Shown: in pieces, positions 33,909-39,910 of the stretch
Position numbering within the stretch: the first letter of the stretch is position 1
How the letters are laid out: every line of letters begins with the position of its first letter
Assembly (NCBI GenBank): GCA_910577685.1
Contig: CAJTOH010000034.1
Coordinates: 450 to 40,359 of the forward strand
Origin: an uncultured Dorea sp.
GTDB lineage: Bacteria; Bacillota; Clostridia; Lachnospirales; Lachnospiraceae
Reading direction: 5' to 3'
DNA length: 39,910 nucleotides
Position numbers and translations under genes: made by a program
The notes under the pieces: generated by a model
What the model was told of the DNA's origin: nothing
Database searches by the model: none
What the model saw: the letters and a program-made list of their open reading frames with translations, nothing else

Positions 33909-34745
33909 ATGGACAAATTAGAGTTAATGAAGACGGCGAACGAGGTCCGCAAGAGTATCGTGACGGCGGTACACAGCGCAAAATCCGGGCATCCGGGCGG
34001 TTCTCTGTCTGCGGCAGACATCTACACATATCTGTTTTTTGAAGAAATGAATATAGATCCGGCAGAGCCGAAGAAGGCGGATCGTGACCGTTTCGTGCTT
34101 TCTAAGGGTCATACGGCGCCGGGATACTATTCCGTACTGGCTCACAGGGGATTCTTCCCGGTGGAAGATCTTACGTCTCTGCGTAAAGTAGGGTCTTATC
34201 TGCAGGGGCATCCGGATATGAAGCACATTCCGGGCGTCGATATGTCAAGCGGTTCTCTTGGGCAGGGGATTTCTGCTGCGGTAGGCATGGCGATTTCAGC
34301 TAAGCTATCCAACGACGACTACCGCGTATATACGCTGCTTGGCGACGGTGAGATTCAGGAAGGACAGGTGTGGGAGGCTTCTATGCTTGCGGCGCACAGG
34401 AAACTGGACAACCTTGTTGTGATTGTGGACAACAACAATCTCCAGATTGACGGCCCGGTGGACGAGGTTAATTCTCCATACCCTATCGACAAGAAGTTCG
34501 AGGCGTTTAACTTCCACGTAATTAATATTAACGGAAATGATTTTGATGAAATTGCAGCCGCGTTTAAAGAGGCCAGAGAGACGAAGGGCCAGCCTACGGC
34601 GATCATTGCGAAAACCATTAAGGGCAAGGATGTTTCCTTTATGGAGAATCAGGCGGCGTGGCATGGGAATGCCCCGAATGACGAGCAGTACGGGGTTGCT
34701 ATGGCAGATTTAGAGAAAGTAGGTGAAGCATTATGTCAGATGTAA
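33909..34745 (+). CDS. Transketolase, N-terminal subunit
   Basis: A 278-residue thiamine diphosphate-binding half of a split transketolase. The TPP motif GDGEIQEGQVWEA (about residues 147-159), HTAPGYYSVLAHRG, and GSLGQGISAAVGMA are visible. It pairs with the next protein to form the full enzyme. ATG 33909 follows AGGAGG; the frame is open to 33831 through the spacer. Confidence 0.92.
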   Translation: MDKLELMKTANEVRKSIVTAVHSAKSGHPGGSLSAADIYTYLFFEEMNIDPAEPKKADRDRFVLSKGHTAPGYYSVLAHRGFFPVEDLTSLRKVGSYLQGHPDMKHIPGVDMSSGSLGQGISAAVGMAISAKLSNDDYRVYTLLGDGEIQEGQVWEASMLAAHRKLDNLVVIVDNNNLQIDGPVDEVNSPYPIDKKFEAFNFHVININGNDFDEIAAAFKEARETKGQPTAIIAKTIKGKDVSFMENQAAWHGNAPNDEQYGVAMADLEKVGEALCQM

Positions 34746-35674
34746 AGAAGATTGCAACAAGAGAGAGCTACGGCAATGCTTTAGCTGAATTAGGGAAAGA
34801 ACATGAGGATATCGTGGTGCTGGACGCAGACCTTGCTGCGGCGACGAAGACGGGGGTATTTAAGAAAGCGTTTCCGGATCGCCATATAGACTGCGGAATT
34901 GCAGAGAGCAATATGATGGGAGTAGCAGCAGGAATCGCTACCACAGGCAAGGTTCCGTTTGCAAGTTCCTTCGCTATGTTTGCGGCCGGACGTGCTTTTG
35001 AGCAGGTGCGCAATTCCATCGGATATCCGAAGCTGAATGTCAAGATCGGAGCGACCCATGCCGGAATCTCCGTAGGAGAGGACGGAGCGACCCACCAGTG
35101 CAACGAGGATATCGCTCTGATGAGGACGATACCGGGGATGGTTGTGATTAACCCGTCGGACGATGTGGAGGCGAAGGCGGCGGTAAACGCGGCTTACGAG
35201 CATGTGGGGCCGGTATACCTCCGGTTTGGAAGGCTTGCCGTTCCGGTTATTAACGACAACCCCGATTATAAATTTGAGCTTGGAAAGGCAATTACCTTAA
35301 GAGAGGGGACCGATGTTGCGATCATTGCCTCCGGGCTTACGGTATCCGAGTCTCTTGAAGCGGCAGAGAAGCTTCAGGCGGACGGAATCAGCGCCGAAGT
35401 GATTAATATGCACACGATTAAGCCGTTGGATGAAGACGCTGTGGTTAAAGCTGCGGAGAAGACGGGAAAGATCGTGACTGTGGAAGAACATTCTGTTATC
35501 GGCGGCCTTGGCAGCGCGGTATGCGATGTGGTTGCTCAGAAAGCGCCTGCAAAGGTGATGAAGATAGGAATTAACGACGTATTCGGAGAATCCGGACCGG
35601 CAGTACAGTTGATTAAAAAGTATGGATTGGACTCTGAGAGTATTTATGAAAAAGTAAAGGAATTCTTGAAGTAA
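34733..35674 (+). CDS. Transketolase, C-terminal subunit
   Basis: A 313-residue pyrimidine-binding and C-terminal half of the split transketolase. The catalytic-type region has GIAESNMMGVAAGIATTG, and GATHAGISVGEDGATHQ carries the conserved histidines. Its start overlaps the end of the first subunit gene by 13 bases, which would keep the subunits equimolar. A strong terminator follows. Confidence 0.92.
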   Translation: MSDVKKIATRESYGNALAELGKEHEDIVVLDADLAAATKTGVFKKAFPDRHIDCGIAESNMMGVAAGIATTGKVPFASSFAMFAAGRAFEQVRNSIGYPKLNVKIGATHAGISVGEDGATHQCNEDIALMRTIPGMVVINPSDDVEAKAAVNAAYEHVGPVYLRFGRLAVPVINDNPDYKFELGKAITLREGTDVAIIASGLTVSESLEAAEKLQADGISAEVINMHTIKPLDEDAVVKAAEKTGKIVTVEEHSVIGGLGSAVCDVVAQKAPAKVMKIGINDVFGESGPAVQLIKKYGLDSESIYEKVKEFLK

Positions 35675-35696
35675 TATTAGGAAGAGCCGGTATAAA

Positions 35697-35740
35697 GCAG
35701 GTTGTCAGGAGATGTATATTCTCTGACAGCCTGTTTTTTG
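35697..35740 (+). terminator. Terminator of the tal-transketolase operon
   Basis: A long stem with CAGGTTGTCAGGAGA pairing to TCTCTGACAGCCTG, then TTTTTT. Confidence 0.85.
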
Positions 35741-35891
35741 GATGAGGTTTAATATGCCCGGAATGATTTACAATTCTCTCTTCTCATGATAAAATATAAA
35801 AACTGACAAGTATTGTGTTTCATTTGAGACAACCCGTCGAAAATGACTGCAACGTGCCGGAAATTTCCAGGGACAAGCCCCACGGATTGAT

Positions 35892-35938
35892 AAAATATGC
35901 AAAATCCATATGCTATCATAAGCAAAAATATGCAAAAT
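35892..35938. repeat. Two exact 14-base direct repeats upstream of the LysM gene
   Basis: AAAATATGCAAAAT occurs at 35892-35905 and 35925-35938, a 33-base period (about three helical turns), directly before the ribosome binding site of the next gene. It could be a paired operator or a chance duplication in AT-rich DNA. Confidence 0.6.
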
Positions 35939-35952
35939 GAGGTGACGAGTAT

Positions 35953-37047
35953 ATGGAAAGACAATTTCCGAAGAACGTAAGGCAGATAGGCAATGTTGGT
36001 GACGAGCCTAAGATATACGTGGAAGATTATGTGGATATTTATCTGAATCAGCTTCAGCAGCAGGCGGAAGAGACTCCTGTTGGGGTGGTCCTCATTGGTG
36101 AGATACTAAAGTTAGAAGGACAGGATGTGGTGTGCATATCCGGGGCAATGGGAATCAGGGATGTCCGAATGAACGGTACGGAGATTGTCATAGAGAAAGA
36201 AACCTTTAAGGGACTGGAGGAAGAGCGGAAGAAGTATTTTGCTTCCAGCGAGGCTGTCGGATGGTGCCTGATCGAGAATGGACATCCTTCAAGACAGGAC
36301 CGCGAGATTAAAAAGATACATCATAAAAATTTTGCCAGAGATAATACGGTATTTGTGTGGAAGGATGCATTGGACAGGGAAGAGACTTTTTATTCCTACA
36401 GGAATGGGGATCTGGTTCAGATGGACGGACATTACATTTACTATGAAAAGAATCCGGACATGCAGAATTATATGATTATGACGCGCAGGCAGAATGGAGT
36501 GACGCCTTGCGAGATGGTGGAAGACAGGGCTGCAAAGGATTTCCGCAGCGCGGTCAGGTCGAGGATTGAGGAAAAGGAGCGGCAGAGTTCAAGGCTGATC
36601 TATGCCACCAGCGCGCTGCTTGTGGTGGTAGTGCTGGCCATTGGAATTTCTACCGTTAATAATTTTGATAAGATGGAGGCGGTTCAGGATTCGCTCGAAT
36701 CGCTGTCCCAGTCGGTCAATAAGCCGAAGAGCCAGACAGAGACCGTCAGCGAGGAGCAGGAGGCGGTTCCGGCGGGGCAGTCTATTGAGGAGCCGGATGC
36801 GGGCGGGGAAGATCAGGCGGAAGACACGCAGGAACCGGCGGAGGCAGGCGGAACGGTTCCGGATCCGTCCACGATACAGGAACAGCTTGGAGATGAGAGA
36901 TCCTATATTGTTCAGAAGGGAGATACTTTGGATAGTATTAGTGTAAAACTATACGGCGATACGTCGCATGTTAAGGCAATTTGCAAGATGAACGGACTAT
37001 CAGACGGCAACTTGATTTATATTGGACAAAAATTGCTGTTACCATAG
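35953..37047 (+). CDS. Membrane protein with C-terminal LysM domain
   Basis: A 364-residue protein. Residues 1-210 form a hydrophilic, probably cytoplasmic domain that I do not recognise. One membrane segment follows (about 216-235), then an acidic Glu/Gln/Pro-rich linker (about 250-315) and a LysM domain (YIVQKGDTLDSISVKLYGD, ending YIGQKLLLP) expected to bind peptidoglycan outside. It has no signal peptide at the N-terminus, so topology is N-in. AGGTGACG precedes ATG. Possible link of a cytoplasmic signal to the wall, by architecture only. Confidence 0.8.
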   Translation: MERQFPKNVRQIGNVGDEPKIYVEDYVDIYLNQLQQQAEETPVGVVLIGEILKLEGQDVVCISGAMGIRDVRMNGTEIVIEKETFKGLEEERKKYFASSEAVGWCLIENGHPSRQDREIKKIHHKNFARDNTVFVWKDALDREETFYSYRNGDLVQMDGHYIYYEKNPDMQNYMIMTRRQNGVTPCEMVEDRAAKDFRSAVRSRIEEKERQSSRLIYATSALLVVVVLAIGISTVNNFDKMEAVQDSLESLSQSVNKPKSQTETVSEEQEAVPAGQSIEEPDAGGEDQAEDTQEPAEAGGTVPDPSTIQEQLGDERSYIVQKGDTLDSISVKLYGDTSHVKAICKMNGLSDGNLIYIGQKLLLP

Positions 37048-37119
37048 CGGGAAAATATGTTACAATTATAAAAACTTTGAGAAGCAAAATACGAATGAAT
37101 AGCACTGAAGGGGAGATGA

Positions 37120-38379
37120 ATGAAACGGCGAAGAGATAATAGAAACCTTCATGTTGTCAGAGAACAGGAAGATCCAACGGATAGGATTGTTAGAGAGATT
37201 TTGGATGAATTGAATAGTGAAGATGATTTTGAGCGGGAAGCGGACGAATCAGGAAGGAGGCACAGGAGGTCTGTGAGACGCAGATGGATTACGGGTATCC
37301 TTGTGCTGGTGGCTGTCGCGGCAGGAGTGTATCTTCTGGTGAATCTGCAGACATACGGCCAGATGAGCGTTACAGAGTCATACGGTAACGGCGGAGGGGC
37401 GTCTAACAATAGTTACAGGGAGTTTTCAGGGGGAGTTTTGAAATACAGCAGGGATGGAGTTTCCTATCTCGACCAGAAGGGAGAGGAGCAGTGGAATCAT
37501 TCCTATCAGATCAAGAATCCCTATATTGAGACCGGAAAGGAATCGGCCGTGATTATGGACAAAGGGGGGAATGACATTCTGGTTATTCAGCAGGACGGTA
37601 TTAAGGGAGAGATCCATACTGCTATGCCGATTGAGAAAGTCAGCGTATCCGAGCAGGGGATAGTAGCGGCAATACTTAAGAATGATTCTTCCGCACGGAT
37701 TATATGCTACGATATTGCGGGAAATATTCTGGTAGAGCATAAGACGTCTTCTGTGGGGACAGGCTATCCTTTGGATATTGCGCTGTCGGAGGATGGGAAA
37801 GTGATGCAGGTTCTGTATTTTTATACTCAGGACGGCGCGATTACCTCTAAGGTTATGTATTATAATTTCGGCGATGCGGGGAAAGAGAAGACTGATAATC
37901 AGGTGAGCAGCCATGAATATAAAGATACAATCATGGCGTCAGGATTCTTTATTGATCAGGATACGTCTGCCGCAGTGGGGGATAATTGCCTGACGATATA
38001 CCATGGGAAAGATACTCCGCAGGAAAAAGTACGGATTACAATTGACAAGGAGATCAAGAGTGTCGTTCATAATGAACATTATATCGGCCTGATCCTTAAG
38101 AATGAAGGGAAGGAAGGCTGTGAGATGCGTCTTTATAATGGGGACGGCAAGCTGGTTATTTCAAAGGATTTTACCGGAGATTACAGCAGCGTAAAGCTCT
38201 GCGGAAGACAGGTGATTATGTATGACGGTAAGAAATGCCGTATCTTTATGAGGAACGGAATACTGAAATTCGACGGTGAGATGGAAAATAATATTATGGA
38301 GATATTTCCGGTGGCGGGCGTTAATAAATACATTGTGATGAGTGCAGACGGGATGGCGAAGGTCCGGCTGGTAAAATAA
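37120..38379 (+). CDS. DUF5711-like membrane-anchored beta-propeller protein
   Basis: A 419-residue protein with a charged, Arg-rich cytoplasmic N-terminus (1-55), one membrane segment (about 56-77) and an extracytoplasmic part made of repeated beta-strand units (ILVIQQDG, IICYDIAGNILVEHK, VMQVLYFYTQDG, MRLYNGDGKLV) like a PQQ/WD-type propeller. The overall design fits DUF5711 proteins of Lachnospiraceae; function unknown. AAGGGGAG before the ATG. It is followed nine bases later by the cvpA-like gene, likely one operon. Confidence 0.7.
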   Translation: MKRRRDNRNLHVVREQEDPTDRIVREILDELNSEDDFEREADESGRRHRRSVRRRWITGILVLVAVAAGVYLLVNLQTYGQMSVTESYGNGGGASNNSYREFSGGVLKYSRDGVSYLDQKGEEQWNHSYQIKNPYIETGKESAVIMDKGGNDILVIQQDGIKGEIHTAMPIEKVSVSEQGIVAAILKNDSSARIICYDIAGNILVEHKTSSVGTGYPLDIALSEDGKVMQVLYFYTQDGAITSKVMYYNFGDAGKEKTDNQVSSHEYKDTIMASGFFIDQDTSAAVGDNCLTIYHGKDTPQEKVRITIDKEIKSVVHNEHYIGLILKNEGKEGCEMRLYNGDGKLVISKDFTGDYSSVKLCGRQVIMYDGKKCRIFMRNGILKFDGEMENNIMEIFPVAGVNKYIVMSADGMAKVRLVK

Positions 38380-38388
38380 GGAGTAGGT

Positions 38389-39300
38389 ATGAATTGGTTG
38401 TTGGTTACGGTGATGGTGATCTTTCTGATTTCTATTGTGGTGGGGGCTCTCAGGGGCGCTATTAAGATTCTGGTTTCTCTGGTAACGACATTGATTACTT
38501 TTGTAATCGTGTTCTTTGTAACGCCTTATGTTTCGGATGCAATTGTAAAGTTTACTCCGTTAGACGAGGCGATTGAATCCCAGGTGAGTAATACGATCGC
38601 GAATGCGACGATATCTCAGTTGGGCGGCGGCGAAGGCGGAATGACGGCGGAAGGCGTCCGGAAAGCTCTCGGCGCAGCGGGTCTTAATGAGGATGCGCTT
38701 GCGCAGTATGGAATTACGGTAGAAGATATTGTGAACGGTAATATTAGTAAGAGTGATCTTGCAAAATATGGAATATCGGGAAGTATTCTTGACGGCTTGC
38801 TTGTTGGGGAGCAGACGGCGGCGGATGCTATGGATGAGGCGGAGATTCCCCGCGATATACAGATGGAAGCGATCCGCAACGCAGATCTGCCGGATGTGTT
38901 TAAGAGCCTTCTGATGGTAAACAATAACAGTGAGATCTATGAACAGTTGGGAGTAACGACGTTTGCGCAGTACGTGGGAGGATTTATGGCGAAGCTGTTC
39001 ATTGATATCGTATCTTTTCTTTGTACGTTTTTGTTGGTGACTATTATCTTCCGGGCGATCGTATTTGCGTTGGATATTGTGGCGGAACTTCCGGGAATCG
39101 GAGCGGTGAATCATCTGGTAGGCGGACTCATGGGCGCGGTAGGAGCGTTGGTTATCGTATGGATCCTGTTTTTAGTTATCACTTTATTGTTTACAACGGC
39201 GATTGGGAAAGAGATGTTTAGGATGATTGAAGCAAGCGGCTTTTTGCAGGCGCTGTATGATTATAATCCGGTCTTAAAAGTGGCGACTCTTTTTAGATAA
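38389..39300 (+). CDS. CvpA-family membrane protein
   Basis: A 303-residue membrane protein. Two hydrophobic segments are at the N-terminus (about 3-22 and 27-47), followed by a large extracytoplasmic insert (about 60-195) rich in Ala, Asp and Glu, and then three more segments (about 200-230, 245-270 and 280). The N-terminal NWLLVTVMVIFLISIVVGALRG and the C-terminal LPGIGAVNHLVGGLMGAVGALV fit CvpA; the insert makes it longer than the 160-residue E. coli protein. The role is uncertain (colicin V production related, envelope). Confidence 0.75.
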   Translation: MNWLLVTVMVIFLISIVVGALRGAIKILVSLVTTLITFVIVFFVTPYVSDAIVKFTPLDEAIESQVSNTIANATISQLGGGEGGMTAEGVRKALGAAGLNEDALAQYGITVEDIVNGNISKSDLAKYGISGSILDGLLVGEQTAADAMDEAEIPRDIQMEAIRNADLPDVFKSLLMVNNNSEIYEQLGVTTFAQYVGGFMAKLFIDIVSFLCTFLLVTIIFRAIVFALDIVAELPGIGAVNHLVGGLMGAVGALVIVWILFLVITLLFTTAIGKEMFRMIEASGFLQALYDYNPVLKVATLFR

Positions 39301-39307
39301 AAGGAGG

Positions 39308-39354
39308 AATCGTAACAGGCAGGGGATCAAAACCTGGATGTTACGATTTTTTTA
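39308..39354 (+). terminator. Terminator of the DUF5711-cvpA operon
   Basis: AATCGTAAC pairs with GTTACGATT, with an inner CAGG/CCTG pair and seven T following. It insulates the rRNA promoters. Confidence 0.85.
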
Positions 39355-39401
39355 TGGAGAAACAAGATTGGAAAAAAATTGAAAATAATTAAAAAATGGG
39401 G

Positions 39402-39430
39402 TTGACTTTTGAGGCGGAAGGTGATAACAT
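39402..39430 (+). promoter_or_regulatory. rRNA operon promoter P1
   Basis: TTGACT (39402-39407), 17 bases, TAACAT (39425-39430). First of two tandem promoters ahead of the 16S gene. Confidence 0.7.
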
Positions 39431-39519
39431 TAATGCCTGTCGCAGGTATGCGATGGAGTTTTCTGGAAAAGTTGTAAAATGCAAGCGAAAAAGAAAACGG
39501 AAAAAAGTAAAAAAAGTTG

Positions 39520-39548
39520 TTGACAAACGATGGAAGATGTGATAATCT
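39520..39548 (+). promoter_or_regulatory. rRNA operon promoter P2
   Basis: Consensus TTGACA (39520-39525), 17 bases, TAATCT (39543-39548), about 118 bases downstream of P1, preceded by an A-rich tract that could act as an UP element. Confidence 0.85.
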
Positions 39549-39876
39549 AATATAGCTGTCGTGAGAGAGACAACGAACAGCAAAGAACCTTGATAATTAA
39601 ACAATAGACAACAACCCTGAAAATTTCTTGAGAGAAATTTCAGAACGTGGTATAAAACGAAAAAGAAGTTCGGCTCTGTCGAATGGATTTGAAAGTTTAA
39701 TACCAACCTTATAAACAGTAATAACGGGAAAAGAAAAAGCGAGCATTTTTCTTGACCGAGATTAAACTTGATTTTATTAAGGATGCTCCGGCAGTTCTAG
39801 GTTCGTGGGAAACCTCGACAAGAATTGTGAAGCATCTGGATGCTTAGGTTTGTGTAAAACCAAACCCAAGTCTTTA
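39549..39876 (+). promoter_or_regulatory. rRNA leader with boxA-like element and processing stems
   Basis: GAACCTTGATAATTAAACA (39585-39603) resembles the Firmicute boxA antitermination element. A hairpin CTGAAA..TTTCAG follows at 39617-39643. Near the 16S start GATGCT (from 39782) can pair with AGCATC (around 39831), a likely part of the precursor processing stem. No gene is present in this 330-base stretch. Confidence 0.7.
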
Positions 39877-39910
39877 TTACGAGAGTTTGATCCTGGCTCA
39901 GGATGAACGC
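39877..39910 (+). rRNA. 16S ribosomal RNA, 5' end only (cut by window edge)
   Basis: The conserved 16S start GAGAGTTTGATCCTGGCTCA, followed by GGATGAACGC, begins at 39881; the mature 5' end should be a few bases upstream. The gene continues beyond the window. Confidence 0.97.

Overview
The window looks like a low-to-mid GC, spore-forming Firmicute of the Lachnospiraceae type (Clostridium cluster XIVa, near Dorea, Blautia or Mediterraneibacter). The evidence is the sporulation genes (spmA, a cotS-like gene, yabP, yabQ, spoIIE), Gram-positive ribosome binding sites and promoters, gene order resembling the Bacillus/Clostridium origin-proximal block, and a 16S 5' end of clostridial type at the right edge. 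Species cannot be fixed from this sequence.

Layout: (1) 1-3199: sugar ABC importer (lipoprotein and two permeases) closed by a strong terminator; the window opens inside a dispersed repeat. (2) 3200-12300: an AT-rich accessory island, nearly all on the minus strand. It holds a decayed DUF262 / ATPase / HNH cluster, a complete-looking second ATPase-HNH operon, an IS110 remnant, a small unknown gene and a PIN-domain toxin-antitoxin pair. Two truncated, divergent copies of the 3' end of spmA punctuate the island, and the intact spmA (12327-12953) stands at its right edge. (3) 13092-17377: cca, a cotS-like gene with a mother-cell type promoter, and a phosphohexomutase. (4) 17564-24840: hup, rqcP(yabO), yabP, yabQ, divIC, spoIIE, tilS, hpt, ftsH, the block known from Bacillus subtilis, linking spore development, division, tRNA modification, purine salvage and membrane proteolysis. 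(5) 24880-32926: a GH13 glucosidase, methionine aminopeptidase, a phosphofructokinase, dnaX-ybaB-recR and a LacI regulator. (6) 33221-35674: transaldolase and split transketolase, the non-oxidative pentose phosphate operon. (7) 35953-39300: LysM membrane protein, DUF5711-like protein and CvpA-like protein. (8) 39402-39910: tandem promoters, leader and the first bases of a 16S rRNA gene.

The most unusual region is the island. Reading in the direction of spmA, each accessory cassette lies after an spmA 3' end and its terminator, and two of the three cassettes end where another allele of the spmA 3' end begins. This looks like stepwise accretion of anti-phage-type modules at the 3' end of a sporulation gene, without an integrase in view. 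Two unrelated ATPase-HNH nuclease pairs (Septu-like in architecture) occupy successive cassettes, and the older-looking one is decaying. A ~162-bp repeat that supplies a ribosome binding site inside a small hairpin precedes both the sugar-binding lipoprotein gene and the second ATPase gene.
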